A stretch of 64,000 nt of DNA from Pseudomonas arsenicoxydans (GCF_900103875.1 NZ_LT629705.1:448501-512500); one strand, 5' to 3'; shown: positions 49,535-59,393, numbered from the stretch's first letter. Notes: a model not told the origin generated them from the letters alone. Numbers and translations: made by a program.

Positions 49535-49561
49535 AAAGCCCGCATCTCTGCGGGCTTTGTG
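49535..49561 (-). terminator. Terminator of the PqiC-like gene
   Basis: AAAGCCCGCA-TCTC-TGCGGGCTTT, a 10-bp stem with A/T ends, 17 bp after the stop codon of the lipoprotein gene on the minus strand. Confidence 0.88.
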
Positions 49562-49577
49562 TTGAATCAATCCAGCG

Positions 49578-50291
49578 TTAGAACCTGAACACTTCCATAT
49601 CCGTGCGGATTGGCGAGGCCATCGGGATCTTAGGCTGTTTCTCCTGCTCGGCCGCCGGTGCGGCAGGTTTCGGAGCAGACTTGCGTGGTGCTTCAGCAAT
49701 GGGTGGCTGGTTAGCCAGCGGCTTTAGAGCCACCGACAATTGCTCGGCCAGACGTTGCAGCAACACACCCTGCGCCTGAACCTGAGCCGCCGTACCGCCA
49801 GCATGCTGTTCTTGCAGATGAATGATGCGGTTATCGCGAACCTGACCACGACGGTCGATCAGACGCCATTGCGCATCCAGGATCGCTGGTTGCGATTCGC
49901 CCGAATCCAGACGGGTAATCGTCAGCAGCACCTGAACATCCGGCGTGAAGCCTAAGGTTGCCGGCGCCAGTACGACACGCTGGCTGTCCAGATGACCGGC
50001 GACCTGACGCAGCAACAACTGATCGATGTCTGACGACAGGCTCCCGGCCCAACGACCGTCGGTCGATGCCTGAAGGCTGCCATCGGGCTGTCGCTGCAAC
50101 AAGGTTTCACGTTGCAGGTAATCCGCAACCGTTACCGGGCCCAGCAATACCGCCATGCCCGCGCTTTGCGCAGGCGGAGCCGGACTACCGCTGTCCAGCT
50201 GATACAGCGACACCGGTTGATGAACGCTGCAACCCGCCAGGCCAAGAACGCCAGCGAGCATCAAAATAAAAGGAAGGCGCAGAGCAGTCAT
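49578..50291 (-). CDS. PqiC/YmbA-type ABC transport auxiliary lipoprotein
   Basis: 237 residues. A lipoprotein signal with lipobox LAGC (Cys21) is followed by the ABC-type transport auxiliary domain: YQLDSGSPAPP, VLLGPVTVADYLQRETLLQR, RWAGSLSSDIDQLLLRQVAG. A proline/alanine-rich tail ends it. PqiC proteins sit in the outer membrane and partner with PqiAB-type MCE lipid transporters. No pqiA or pqiB is adjacent, so its partner is encoded elsewhere. Confidence 0.85.
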   Translation of the reverse strand: MTALRLPFILMLAGVLGLAGCSVHQPVSLYQLDSGSPAPPAQSAGMAVLLGPVTVADYLQRETLLQRQPDGSLQASTDGRWAGSLSSDIDQLLLRQVAGHLDSQRVVLAPATLGFTPDVQVLLTITRLDSGESQPAILDAQWRLIDRRGQVRDNRIIHLQEQHAGGTAAQVQAQGVLLQRLAEQLSVALKPLANQPPIAEAPRKSAPKPAAPAAEQEKQPKIPMASPIRTDMEVFRF

Positions 50292-50425
50292 CGTCCCATC
50301 CAGGTGGTTGCCACAAGGCTAGCCACAGTGAAAATACTCAATAAATATGAAGAACGCTCGGCCACGCCGGCGCTTGAAAGGCCATATCATCCGTGAATAT
50401 GCGTTCCGACTCCAGCGGCAAAGCG

Positions 50426-50453
50426 TCGATCTACGCGTTAAATCGTAGATCGA
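50426..50453 (-). terminator. Hairpin after parC
   Basis: TCGATCTACG/CGTAGATCGA, a perfect 10-bp stem with an 8-nt loop, 14 bp beyond the parC stop. The tail is not T-rich. Confidence 0.5.
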
Positions 50454-50467
50454 GCGCTCTAGGACGC

Positions 50468-52735
50468 TTAATTGAGGTTTTCGACGAGCAGCGCATCTAC
50501 CCTCTGGAAGCCACGTGGCAGTTTATTACCTCGACGGCCGCGCTCACCTTTGTAGTGTTCGAGGTCGTCTGCTTTCAGTGACAAGGTACGTTTTCCGGCC
50601 TGCAACACCAGCGTGGCGCCCTCCGGCAGTACGGCGATGTCCGTGACATATTCTTCGCGACTGGCCACACGCTCACCGTTGATTCCGATGATCTTGTTGC
50701 CTTTGCCCTTACCTAATTGTGGCAGATCGCTGATTTTGAAGATCAGCAGGCGACCTTCGGTGGTCACCGAGGCCAGCCAATTGTTCTCGCGATCCGTTAC
50801 CGGGCGCGGAAGAATGACCTTCGAGTTGTTCGGCAGGCTCAACAGCGCCTTGCCGGCCTTGTTCTTGGCTTGCAGGTCTTCACCTTTGACCACAAAACCA
50901 TAACCGGCGTCGGAGGCGATCACGTACAGCGAATCGTCTTCCGGCATCAGCACGCATTCGAAGCTTGCCCCTGGCGGCGGTGTCAGACGGCCGGTCAGGG
51001 GTTCGCCCTGGCCACGGGCCGATGGCAACGTGTGTGCGGCCACCGAATAGCTGCGACCGGTGGAGTCGATAAACACCGCAAACTGGTTGGAGCGCCCCGG
51101 CGCCAGGGCCTTGAATCCATCGCCAGCCTTATAGGAAAGCCCGGTGGCGTCGATTTCATGGCCCTTGGCCGAGCGCACCCAGCCTTTTTCCGACAGCACG
51201 ACGGTCACTTTCTCGTTCGGCAGCAGATCGTGCTCGGTCAGGGCCTTGGCCTCGGTGCGCTCGACGATCGGCGAACGACGGTCGTCGCCATAGGTTTCGG
51301 CGTCCTTGATCAGTTCGGTGCGTACCAGTTTTTTCAGCTTGGCTTCACTGCTCAGCAGGGCTTGCAGCTTGGCCTGCTCTTTGAGCAATTCATCCTGCTC
51401 GGCACGCAGCTTCATTTCTTCCAGTCGCGCCAATTGACGCAAACGGGTGTCCAGAATGTAGTCGGCCTGGATTTCGCTCAGGGCGAAACGCTCGATCAGC
51501 GCGGCTTTAGGGTGTTCCTCGGTACGGATGATGTGGATCACTTCATCCAGGTTGAGGTAGGCAATCAACAAACCGTCCAACAGGTGCAGGCGACGCTCGA
51601 CCTTGTCCAGGCGGAATTGCAGGCGACGGCGCACGGTCTGGACGCGGAACGCCAGCCATTCCACCAGCAGCGCACGCAGGTTTTTCAACTGCGGCTTGCC
51701 GTCCAGGCCGATGATGTTGATGTTGACCCGGTAGCTCGACTCCAGCTCGGTGCTGGCGAACAGGTGTTGCATCAATGCATCGTGATCGAAGTTCTTGCGC
51801 GCGCCCGGAATAATCACGATCCGGCATGGGTTCTCGTGGTCGGACTCGTCTCGCAGGTCGGCGATCTGCGGGGCCTTGGACGGCTTGGCCTGCATCATGG
51901 CCGCGATCTGTTCCAGCACCTTGGCGCCGGAAACTTGATGCGGCAGCGCGGTGACGATGATGTCGCCGTCTTCGATGTGATAAACGGCGCGCATGCGCAC
52001 CGAGCCCTTGCCGGTTTCGTACATTTTCAGCAGATCGGCGCGAGGCGTGATGATTTCCGCTTCGGTCGGGTAATCCGGCCCCTGGATGTGCTCGCAGAGC
52101 TGTTCGACGGTGGCTTTAGGTTCATCAAGCAAACGCACGCACGCCGTCGCGACTTCGCGCAGGTTATGCGGCGGCACGTCGGTGGCCATGCCCACGGCGA
52201 TGCCGGTGGTGCCGTTGAGCAGGATGTTCGGCAAACGTGCCGGCAATACCAGTGGCTCGTCGAGTGTGCCGTCGAAGTTCGGACCCCAGTCCGCGGTGCC
52301 CTGGCCCAGTTCGCTGAGCAGCACTTCGGAATAACGCGACAGCCGCGCTTCGGTGTAACGCATGGCTGCGAAGGACTTGGGATCATCCGGCGCACCCCAG
52401 TTGCCCTGGCCGTCGACCAGCGTGTAGCGATAGCTGAACGGCTGGGCCATCAGGACCATGGCTTCGTAGCAGGCCGAGTCGCCGTGCGGGTGGAATTTAC
52501 CGAGCACGTCACCGACGGTACGCGCCGATTTCTTGTGCTTGGAATCGGCGTCCAGCCCCAACTCGCTCATCGCGTAGATGATGCGTCGCTGTACCGGTTT
52601 CAGGCCGTCGCCGATATGCGGCAAGGCACGGTCCATGATCACGTACATGGAGTAGTTGAGGTAGGCATTTTCGGTGAAGTCAGCCAGTGACCGGCGTTCT
52701 ACACCGTCCAGGCTGAGATCAAGGGAGTCGCTCAT
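50468..52735 (-). CDS. parC: DNA topoisomerase IV subunit A
   Basis: 755 residues. ParC with ParE decatenates daughter chromosomes. The winged-helix/tower core has [20 protein letters not shown], and the quinolone region [12 protein letters not shown] keeps the wild-type Ser and Glu. The catalytic Tyr lies in [11 protein letters not shown] near residue 120. A C-terminal beta-pinwheel begins at about residue 490. The start [17 protein letters not shown] at 52735 is the family start. It closes an operon that begins with parE, separated from it by a protease and an esterase gene. Confidence 0.98.
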   Translation of the reverse strand: MSDSLDLSLDGVERRSLADFTENAYLNYSMYVIMDRALPHIGDGLKPVQRRIIYAMSELGLDADSKHKKSARTVGDVLGKFHPHGDSACYEAMVLMAQPFSYRYTLVDGQGNWGAPDDPKSFAAMRYTEARLSRYSEVLLSELGQGTADWGPNFDGTLDEPLVLPARLPNILLNGTTGIAVGMATDVPPHNLREVATACVRLLDEPKATVEQLCEHIQGPDYPTEAEIITPRADLLKMYETGKGSVRMRAVYHIEDGDIIVTALPHQVSGAKVLEQIAAMMQAKPSKAPQIADLRDESDHENPCRIVIIPGARKNFDHDALMQHLFASTELESSYRVNINIIGLDGKPQLKNLRALLVEWLAFRVQTVRRRLQFRLDKVERRLHLLDGLLIAYLNLDEVIHIIRTEEHPKAALIERFALSEIQADYILDTRLRQLARLEEMKLRAEQDELLKEQAKLQALLSSEAKLKKLVRTELIKDAETYGDDRRSPIVERTEAKALTEHDLLPNEKVTVVLSEKGWVRSAKGHEIDATGLSYKAGDGFKALAPGRSNQFAVFIDSTGRSYSVAAHTLPSARGQGEPLTGRLTPPPGASFECVLMPEDDSLYVIASDAGYGFVVKGEDLQAKNKAGKALLSLPNNSKVILPRPVTDRENNWLASVTTEGRLLIFKISDLPQLGKGKGNKIIGINGERVASREEYVTDIAVLPEGATLVLQAGKRTLSLKADDLEHYKGERGRRGNKLPRGFQRVDALLVENLN

Positions 52736-52745
52736 GCGGGCCTCA

Positions 52746-53267
52746 TCAGTTCGTTGTCTGGCGCAGCAGCATGGTGCCACCGCGCTGGGTAAATTCAAGT
52801 TTGTTCAGCGCGCTCATTCCGAGCAGCACTTGATTGCCATCCAGGCCTGGCACGACGATGGCGCGCACATCACGCAACACAATATCGCCCAGTTGCAGTC
52901 GGTCGACGCGGGTTCGATACCCCTCTGTGCGACCGTTGGCCGTACTCAGGGTCACCCCGAAGCCTTGTTCCAGCTTCAGCCTCTCGGCCATTTCTGCCGG
53001 GATCGCCACATCGGTCGCCCCGGTATCGAGCATGAAATTCACCGCCTGGCCGTTGATCTGGCCGCTGGCGACGAAATGCCCTTGTGTGTTACTGGCGAGC
53101 TTCACCTCGATAAAACCTTCGCCCTGCTGCGAGGTGACGACGACATTGGGGTTCTGCTGACGCGCCTCCCACTGCCCGAAAAACCGCGTCGCCAAAAACA
53201 GAGCGGCGCACCAAGCCAACACCATAAAAACGCGACCGGCACGCTTTCCTGGCGTCTGTTGGCTCAA
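52746..53267 (-). CDS. Clan AA (retropepsin-like) aspartic protease, TIGR02281 type
   Basis: 173 residues. An N-terminal membrane anchor ([19 protein letters not shown]) is followed by a single-lobe aspartic protease fold with active site [13 protein letters not shown] and the [13 protein letters not shown] strand. Retropepsin-like enzymes act as dimers. The active site would be periplasmic if the anchor is a signal-anchor. It overlaps the preceding esterase gene by 4 nt and lies 10 bp before parC. The substrate is unknown, as is any link to topoisomerase IV. Confidence 0.88.
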   Translation of the reverse strand: MSQQTPGKRAGRVFMVLAWCAALFLATRFFGQWEARQQNPNVVVTSQQGEGFIEVKLASNTQGHFVASGQINGQAVNFMLDTGATDVAIPAEMAERLKLEQGFGVTLSTANGRTEGYRTRVDRLQLGDIVLRDVRAIVVPGLDGNQVLLGMSALNKLEFTQRGGTMLLRQTTN

Positions 53268-54253
53268 GGCTGGGCGCTCCAGCCACCTTCAGGCGCCGCG
53301 AAGCGCCAGACAACCGGGCGGACCTCGCCATCGGCGCGGGGGCCAAAGTTGTTGTCGACGCCAATCCAGGCACCGTCGGCGTCGATGATCAATGCCTCTT
53401 CCAGACCGTAGTTCTGCGAATACCGTCGGTTTTCCTGCAACAACTCGGCTGCATACGACCAGCAGCGCTCGACCTTGGCAGTCTGCGGATCACGACGACA
53501 GATCTGATAGGCGTTGCGCTCAAGGGTAAACAGCTTGCCCTCGAACAATGACAGGTCGGAAAAATCCCGGTTGACCGGTTTGGCCTTGGGAAATTGCGGC
53601 GGTTGCATTTCCATGCCTGCTTCGCTCAATAGCACACAACGACCGTCGCAATCCCAGACAGTCTGTTTGCGCTTGATCTGCAGCAAACCACGGCTTTGGC
53701 GCTCTGCGGCGAGCCACATTTGGTCGCCTGCCGGATTGATCGCCAGCCCTTCGAATATTGCATTGAATTGCAGCAGCATGCCGCTGGCCCGGGCTTCGCG
53801 AACCATCATGGGCGAAATTTTCAGCCAGTTTGCCGGCCCCATTGGCGGAACTTGCAGGACGGCCGCATGGCCTTCACTGACGATGTAACGATTGCCGGCG
53901 CTGTCGCAGGTGATGCCTTCGAAATCCAGGTCCCCACCGCGCACGAAAGAGGCCGCCCAGGTCCGCGCCCGCAAGCCCCAGGGCAAACCGGTGTCCGGCA
54001 CGGGAGGTACGTCGATATGCACGGTTTCGGCTTTCCAGGTGTTGGCCGTCGTGTCGAGGCGGTAAATCTGATCATCATCGCGATCGGAAACCGTCCACAG
54101 GTCCTTGCCGCACTGGGCCAGTCCCGACAGATTGCCGCCGCGCATGCCATCGACGGCATGTTCGGACAACACGCGCAGCTCCGGCGCTGGTTCGGCAGAG
54201 ACCGTCAACGAGGACAGCAGCAACCCACACGCCAGGGCTAAGCCAAGCCGCAT
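53264..54253 (-). CDS. Esterase-like activity of phytase family protein (exported)
   Basis: 329 residues with a signal peptide (RLGLALACGLLLSSLTVSAE). The rest resembles the phytase-like esterase family (PF13449): a beta-propeller with LSGLAQCGKDLWTVSDRDDD, DLDFEGITCDSAGNRYIVSE, FEGLAINPAGDQMWLAAER and EEALIIDADGAWIGVDNNFG. It is probably periplasmic. ATG at 54253 overlaps the parE stop by 1 nt (TGATG). The chemical substrate cannot be deduced. Confidence 0.88.
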   Translation of the reverse strand: MRLGLALACGLLLSSLTVSAEPAPELRVLSEHAVDGMRGGNLSGLAQCGKDLWTVSDRDDDQIYRLDTTANTWKAETVHIDVPPVPDTGLPWGLRARTWAASFVRGGDLDFEGITCDSAGNRYIVSEGHAAVLQVPPMGPANWLKISPMMVREARASGMLLQFNAIFEGLAINPAGDQMWLAAERQSRGLLQIKRKQTVWDCDGRCVLLSEAGMEMQPPQFPKAKPVNRDFSDLSLFEGKLFTLERNAYQICRRDPQTAKVERCWSYAAELLQENRRYSQNYGLEEALIIDADGAWIGVDNNFGPRADGEVRPVVWRFAAPEGGWSAQP

Positions 54254-56157
54254 CAACCAAGAACCTCGGCCAGGTTGCCTTTGGATTCCAACCAGGATTT
54301 ACGATCGCCTGCGCGTTTTTTCGCCAGCAGCATGTCCATCATTTCCGAGGTCGCGTCAAAGTCGTCCAGCGTCAGCTGCACCAGTCGCCGAGTGTTCGGG
54401 TCCATGGTGGTTTCGCGCAGCTGCGGCGGGTTCATTTCACCCAGGCCTTTGAATCGGGTGACCTGCGGCTTGCCGCGTTTCTTCTCGGCCACCAGGCGAT
54501 CGAGAATGCCATCGCGCTCGGCTTCGTCCAGGGCGTAGTAAATCTCTTTGCCCAAGTCGATGCGGTACAGCGGCGGCATCGCGACGTAGACGTGACCGGC
54601 ATCCACCAACGGGCGGAAATGCTGGACGAACAAGGCGCAGAGCAAAGTGGCGATGTGCAAGCCGTCGGAGTCGGCGTCAGCGAGGATGCAGATCTTGCCG
54701 TAGCGCAGCTGGCTCATGTCCGCCGCGCCCGGATCGACACCGATGGCCACGGCGATGTTGTGCACTTCCTGGCTGGCCAGCACTTCGCTGCCGTCGACTT
54801 CCCAGGTGTTGAGGATCTTGCCGCGCAACGGCAGGATCGCTTGAAACTCTTTGTCGCGCGCCTGCTTGGCCGAACCACCGGCGGAGTCACCCTCCACCAG
54901 GAACAGCTCGGAGCGCATCGGGTCCTGCCCGGCGCAGTCGGCGAGTTTGCCCGGCAGTGCCGGACCTGCCGTGATGCGCTTACGCTCAACCTTTTTGCTG
55001 GCCTTCAGACGACGGCCGGCGTTGTTGATCGCCAGTTCCGCCAGCAACATGCCGGTTTCCGGGTTGGCGTTGAGCCACAGGCTGAACGCATCCTTGACCA
55101 CACCGGAAACGAAGGCCGCCGCTTCACGGGACGACAGACGTTCTTTGGTCTGGCCGGAGAATTGCGGCTCTTGCATCTTCATCGACAGGACGAAGGCGAT
55201 GCGCTCCCAGACATCTTCCGGCGCCAGCTTCACGCCGCGCGGCAGCAGGCTGCGAAATTCGCAGAACTCGCGCATGGCATCGAGCAAGCCCTGACGCAAA
55301 CCATTGACATGCGTACCGCCCTGCGCCGTCGGGATCAGGTTGACGTAGCTTTCCTGAACGCTGTCGCCACCTTCCGGCAACCACAACAGCGCCCAATCGA
55401 CCGCTTCTTTATTACCGGCCAGGCTGCCACAGAACGGCTCGTCCGGCAGACGCTCGAACTCGCTGACGGCATCGACGAGGTAAGAACGCAGGCCGTCTTC
55501 GTAATGCCATTCGACTTTCTCGCCAGTGGCCTTGTCTTCAAAACTGACCAACAGCCCAGGGCACAGAACGGCCTTGGCCTTGAGTACATGCTTGAGGCGG
55601 CTGATGGAGAATTTCGGCGAATCGAAGTATTTCGGGTCCGGCGCGAAGAACACGCTGGTGCCGGTGTTGCGCTTGCCAACGGTGCCGATCACTTCCAGCT
55701 CGGTTTTCTTGTAACCGTCGGCGAAGGTCATCTGGTATTCGTTGCCGTCACGCTTTACGCGCACCCGGACTTCGGTCGACAAGGCGTTGACCACCGAAAT
55801 ACCCACCCCGTGCAGACCGCCGGAGAACTGGTAGTTCTTGTTGGAAAACTTGCCGCCCGCATGAAGCTTGGTGAGGATCAGCTCGACGCCGGACACACCC
55901 TCTTCCGGGTGAATGTCCACCGGCATGCCACGCCCGTCATCGCTGACTTCCAGAGAGTGATCGGCATGCAGGATGACCTGCACCGACGTCGCATGCCCGG
56001 CCAAGGCTTCGTCGACGCTGTTGTCGATGACTTCCTGGGCAAGGTGGTTCGGCCGACTGGTGTCGGTATACATGCCGGGGCGTTTGCGCACCGGGTCGAG
56101 GCCCGAGAGGACTTCGATGGCGTCTGCGTTATAGGAGCTAGCGCTGGGAGTGGCCAT
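54253..56157 (-). CDS. parE: DNA topoisomerase IV subunit B
   Basis: 634 residues. GHKL ATPase with EVIDNSVDEALAG, DDGRGMPVDIHPEEG and GGLHGVGISVVNALS; the TOPRIM domain has ELFLVEGDSAGGSAKQARD and LADADSDGLHIATLL. ParE drives strand passage with ATP in the ParC2E2 enzyme. The start MATPSASSYNADAIEVL at 56157 is the family start, with 12 open codons before it. It overlaps the esterase gene by 1 nt, and the operon continues through the protease to parC. Confidence 0.98.
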   Translation of the reverse strand: MATPSASSYNADAIEVLSGLDPVRKRPGMYTDTSRPNHLAQEVIDNSVDEALAGHATSVQVILHADHSLEVSDDGRGMPVDIHPEEGVSGVELILTKLHAGGKFSNKNYQFSGGLHGVGISVVNALSTEVRVRVKRDGNEYQMTFADGYKKTELEVIGTVGKRNTGTSVFFAPDPKYFDSPKFSISRLKHVLKAKAVLCPGLLVSFEDKATGEKVEWHYEDGLRSYLVDAVSEFERLPDEPFCGSLAGNKEAVDWALLWLPEGGDSVQESYVNLIPTAQGGTHVNGLRQGLLDAMREFCEFRSLLPRGVKLAPEDVWERIAFVLSMKMQEPQFSGQTKERLSSREAAAFVSGVVKDAFSLWLNANPETGMLLAELAINNAGRRLKASKKVERKRITAGPALPGKLADCAGQDPMRSELFLVEGDSAGGSAKQARDKEFQAILPLRGKILNTWEVDGSEVLASQEVHNIAVAIGVDPGAADMSQLRYGKICILADADSDGLHIATLLCALFVQHFRPLVDAGHVYVAMPPLYRIDLGKEIYYALDEAERDGILDRLVAEKKRGKPQVTRFKGLGEMNPPQLRETTMDPNTRRLVQLTLDDFDATSEMMDMLLAKKRAGDRKSWLESKGNLAEVLG

Positions 56158-56211
56158 GGGGTCTCGTCGTCCGTCTTCTGTAAAAATGTTCAAGGAAAAA
56201 GAGGTGAAGGC

Positions 56212-56820
56212 TCACAGTGCTGTGAAATCAATCGCCTGATACAAATCTGCGCCGATGCCGGCAAAACTCAACATTGCCGGTAACTGCGCGGCAAAACCCT
56301 GAAAACTGTGATCGCCACCCGCCTGAATGCGCAAGGCACAGGCTCGGTAATACTGCTGGGCAAGGCGATAGTCCAGCGTTTCGTCGCCAGTCTGCAACCA
56401 CACCTGAAACCGCTGCGGGTCCTGGGGCGCCGGCACTTCCAGCTCGGCCAGGGCCGTTACATGGTCATGGGTCAATTCCCAGGCTTCATCGGTATACAGG
56501 TTTTTCTGCGTCCCCAGGTACCCGTCGAACATCCGGTGCGGACTGACGGCAGGGTTGATCAACAGAGCCTTCAGGCCATGGCGTTCAGCCAAGTGAGTCG
56601 CATAGTAGCCGCCGAGTGAGCTGCCGACCAGCAGCGGCCGCCCCAGCTCCTCAATCGCCCTCTCGAGCTGACCGATGGCCTCACGGGGATGGTGATGCAA
56701 GGCCGGGACACGCAACTGATCGCTCAGACCCAGACGATCCATCACCTGCATCAACTGAGTGGCCTTTTTAGAGGCTGGCGCGCTGTTGAAACCGTGGATA
56801 TAAAGGATCGAACCGGACAT
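56212..56820 (-). CDS. yqiA: YqiA-type alpha/beta hydrolase (esterase)
   Basis: 202 residues. ILYIHGFNSAPASKKATQLM opens the fold; the nucleophile is Ser68 in VGSSLGGYYATHLAE, and the histidine lies in GGDHSFQGF near the end. YqiA proteins act as small esterases. Gene order nudF-yqiB-cpdA-yqiA-parE is the same as in E. coli, but here 592 bp of repeats lie between cpdA and yqiA. Confidence 0.93.
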   Translation of the reverse strand: MSGSILYIHGFNSAPASKKATQLMQVMDRLGLSDQLRVPALHHHPREAIGQLERAIEELGRPLLVGSSLGGYYATHLAERHGLKALLINPAVSPHRMFDGYLGTQKNLYTDEAWELTHDHVTALAELEVPAPQDPQRFQVWLQTGDETLDYRLAQQYYRACALRIQAGGDHSFQGFAAQLPAMLSFAGIGADLYQAIDFTAL

Positions 56821-56910
56821 TTGAGCTCCCTGTGCGTCGGGTAAAGAGGCGCAGTTTACAGGGTGTCGGGAGAATCGGGGACATCCGCAAAAATTGGAGC
56901 GCCGGTGCCG

Positions 56911-57010
56911 ACGTCATCGCGGGCAAGCCCGCTCCCACAATTGAATTTTATACATCAGCAAGATATTGGTCGGCTGGCACGCCGCCATCGCTGGCTAGCC
57001 AGCTCCCACA
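56911..57010. repeat. REP-type inverted repeat (GCGGGCAAGCCCGC family)
   Basis: GTCATCGCGGGCAAGCCCGC...CCCACA on the left and GCCATCGCTGGCTAGCCAGC...CCCACAG on the right, related to 17592 but here both arms are in the same orientation. Lies in the gap between yqiA and cpdA. Confidence 0.75.
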
Positions 57011-57049
57011 GTAAAAACCGAGGTACACCGCCCGCTTCTCACCACTCAA

Positions 57050-57375
57050 CAGGCCGAGCGGTAGCTCGCCTGCAGCTCTTGATCTTGATCCACCCGCCCC
57101 TTCGGAAGGCTGAGTGGAGGCGTTCATCTGGGGGGCAGGCGCGTAGCGCCGTGCGGCGAAGCCGCACACATCGAGAGGAGGTCGTCGCGAAGCAGACCGG
57201 AGGCGATGCCCCCAGATGAATGCCGGAACGAAGGAACACCGAGCCCTAGCGAGGGGCCGGACGCCGGGGCAAAGACCTTTGCTTCCTTTGGGGCGTTTGC
57301 CAAAGGGAGTCGCCGTAAGGGCGAAACCCTAAGCCGCCGTTACCGCAGCAACGGATATACACCCAATCAACCCAA
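57050..57375. repeat. Dispersed ~300-bp repeat, copy B
   Basis: GC-rich DNA with small palindromes (GTGCGGCGAAGCCGCAC; GCTTCCTTTGGGGCGTTTGCC). The right end GCCGTAAGGGCGAAACCCTA, then AGCCGCCGTTACCGCAG and AACGGATATACACCCAATC, closely matches 38865-38912. Together with the REP at 56911 it explains the 592-bp gap 56821-57412. No convincing gene lies in it. Confidence 0.75.
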
Positions 57376-57412
57376 AACATGGTCGGCCCAAAGGCCGCCA
57401 AGACCAAAACCG

Positions 57413-58228
57413 TCAATACCCGTTAGAACCGTAATCAATCTGGAAGGCAAACCCAGAAACCCGCTCAACGCCAGTCTCAACCCGCCCATCAGGCAAAAGC
57501 CGCAACCACCGATACCCCGGTGCCTGCTCACTGACACTGAAATCATCACTCCCCGGCTCAAACTGAATACAAGTCGAAGGCGAAGCAATCAACCGCACAC
57601 CATTACGCTCAAGATCGACCTCCTGATGCACATGCCCCCACAAAACCGCACGCACCTGCGGAAAACGATCAAGCACCGCAAACAACGCCTCAGGATTACG
57701 CAACCCGATCGGTTCCATCCAGGCACAGCCGATCGACACCGGATGATGATGAAAACACACCAGATGATGCCGCTCCGGCGCCTCACTCAATGAACGGGCC
57801 AACAACTGCAACTGCTCATCCTGCAAATACCCCGGCACCGACCCCGGCACCGCCGAATCCAGCAAAGTGACCCGCCAGTTGCCGACATCCACCACCGACT
57901 CCAGCAAAGCGCTTTGCACCGCCGCCTCGGCCATGATCCGCGGCTCATCATGATTGCCAGGAATCCAGCGCGCCGGCGCATCGAGCTGCCGCGTCAGGTC
58001 GCGAAACAGTTGGTAGGACTCCAGCGTCCCGTCCTGAGACAAGTCCCCACTGGCAATGATCAGATCGATCCGTGGCTGCTGAAGCCGCACCAACTCAATG
58101 ACTTTTTGCAGACTGTCACGCGTATTCATACCCATCAGCGTCCCGTTCGCGTCGGCAAACAGATGACTGTCAGAGAGTTGCACCAATAACGCCGAATCGG
58201 CGGTGGTCAATGTGGATACGCTCGGCAA
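57413..58228 (-). CDS. cpdA: 3',5'-cyclic-AMP phosphodiesterase
   Basis: 271 residues from a TTG at 58228, favoured because GGGAG lies 6 nt upstream; a GTG at 58252 adds eight residues. The metallophosphatase motifs are QLSDSHLF (DxH), ASGDLSQDG, GNHDEPR, CFHHHP and WGHVHQEVD. CpdA hydrolyses cAMP and so tunes Vfr/CRP signalling. It shares the operon with nudF and yqiB. Confidence 0.94.
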   Translation of the reverse strand: MPSVSTLTTADSALLVQLSDSHLFADANGTLMGMNTRDSLQKVIELVRLQQPRIDLIIASGDLSQDGTLESYQLFRDLTRQLDAPARWIPGNHDEPRIMAEAAVQSALLESVVDVGNWRVTLLDSAVPGSVPGYLQDEQLQLLARSLSEAPERHHLVCFHHHPVSIGCAWMEPIGLRNPEALFAVLDRFPQVRAVLWGHVHQEVDLERNGVRLIASPSTCIQFEPGSDDFSVSEQAPGYRWLRLLPDGRVETGVERVSGFAFQIDYGSNGY

Positions 58229-58332
58229 GGCGTTCTCCCAAGGCTGAATCACGGGATGGATGAGTGCCGCAATTATGCTGGGGGACGATCAAAAGGGGAA
58301 ACCTGTGAACCGGACGCAGTTCACAACTCACG

Positions 58333-58785
58333 TTAACGGACGACTTCGTACTCATGCCCCAACGCCAGGCAATGGCTCAGCCATTCGCCCAAAAACATAT
58401 TCAGTTGAGCCTTCTCGTCTGGCTGATGCATCGAGGCATTCGGATAAGGATAGATGCCACGAAAGCGTCGCGCATGTTCGGCGCTGACCACTTCAGCCAT
58501 GCATGCGTCGTGATAGACCTGGACCTCCAGTTGCGGCACTGGCAGCCATGGCAGGCTATGTTCCTGCCGGACCTGCAACGTCGTGGTGTACGGACAGACT
58601 TGCAACACCTCGAGGGCCAGCACGCCGAGCATCTGGTCACCGTTAGTCACGGCAATGCGCCGCGCCGCCGGCTCGTTGCGCATGTCCGGCAGCAGTCGCA
58701 TCAGACGCGCGTAGTTGGCCTCGCAAGAGGCTTGCAGCCCTACAAGGTCAACCCGGTAGCGATCGCGCAGCTTGTTTACGACCAT
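58333..58785 (-). CDS. yqiB: DUF1249 family protein YqiB
   Basis: 150 residues. Family features: DLVGLQASCEANYARLMRLL, VCPYTTTLQVRQEHSLPW, RLYHDA-like VQVYHDACMAEVV and the C-terminal NMFLGEWLSHCLALGHE. It overlaps nudF by 10 nt and precedes cpdA, as in E. coli. The biochemical role is unknown. Confidence 0.92.
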   Translation of the reverse strand: MVVNKLRDRYRVDLVGLQASCEANYARLMRLLPDMRNEPAARRIAVTNGDQMLGVLALEVLQVCPYTTTLQVRQEHSLPWLPVPQLEVQVYHDACMAEVVSAEHARRFRGIYPYPNASMHQPDEKAQLNMFLGEWLSHCLALGHEYEVVR

Positions 58786-59393
58786 AGCCCCCTCACTTCA
58801 ACGCGGTTCAAAGCCAGCCATTGCAAAGCAATGATACAAGGCGCGTTGGCAATTCTTCCGTCGCGTACGGCTTGCAAGGCATCTTCGAATGCCCAGACCG
58901 TGACGCGGATATCTTCCGCTTCTTCCTCCAGCCCATACAGGCCGCCGACGCCGGTGCTGTCACAACGCCCCAGGTACAAATGCACAAACTCGTTGCTGCC
59001 GCCCGGCGATGGAAAATATTTGATCATCGGCCAGAGCGCCCCGAACACAAGCCCAGCTTCCTCCTGCGCTTCGCGGTGAGCAACTTCTTCTGGCACTTCA
59101 TCCTTGTCGATCAGACCGGCGACCAGTTCGATCAGCCATGGATTGTCGGTCTTGCCCATGGCGCCTACACGAAACTGCTCGATCAGCACCACTTCATCGC
59201 GCTGCGGATCGTAAGGCAGCACGCACACTGCATCATGGCGGACAAACACTTCACGATTGATCTCACGACTCATGCCCCCGGCAAACAATTCGTGGCGCAA
59301 GTGCACACGATCGAGTTTGTAGAAACCCTCGTAGCACTTTTCACGCCGAACGATATCTACGGCGGTCGGAATGGCGTTGGCAAAATCAGTCAT
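58776..59393 (-). CDS. nudF: ADP-ribose pyrophosphatase
   Basis: 205 residues. Nudix box in GLIDKDEVPEEVAHREAQEE followed by AGL, preceded by ELVAG. NudF hydrolyses ADP-ribose to AMP and ribose-5-phosphate. First gene of the nudF-yqiB-cpdA(-yqiA-parE) series. Note that ADP-ribose compounds are also the products of TIR enzymes at 36.6-38.5 kb; a functional link is speculation. Confidence 0.95.
   Translation of the reverse strand: MTDFANAIPTAVDIVRREKCYEGFYKLDRVHLRHELFAGGMSREINREVFVRHDAVCVLPYDPQRDEVVLIEQFRVGAMGKTDNPWLIELVAGLIDKDEVPEEVAHREAQEEAGLVFGALWPMIKYFPSPGGSNEFVHLYLGRCDSTGVGGLYGLEEEAEDIRVTVWAFEDALQAVRDGRIANAPCIIALQWLALNRVEVRGLWS

Noticed and set aside
50717..52690. 657-codon plus-strand open frame antisense to parC
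   Set aside because: Shadow of a highly conserved essential gene.
57206..57793. 195-codon plus-strand frame over repeat copy B and cpdA
   Set aside because: Half is repeat DNA, half is antisense to cpdA; Pro/Thr/Arg-rich without a motif.
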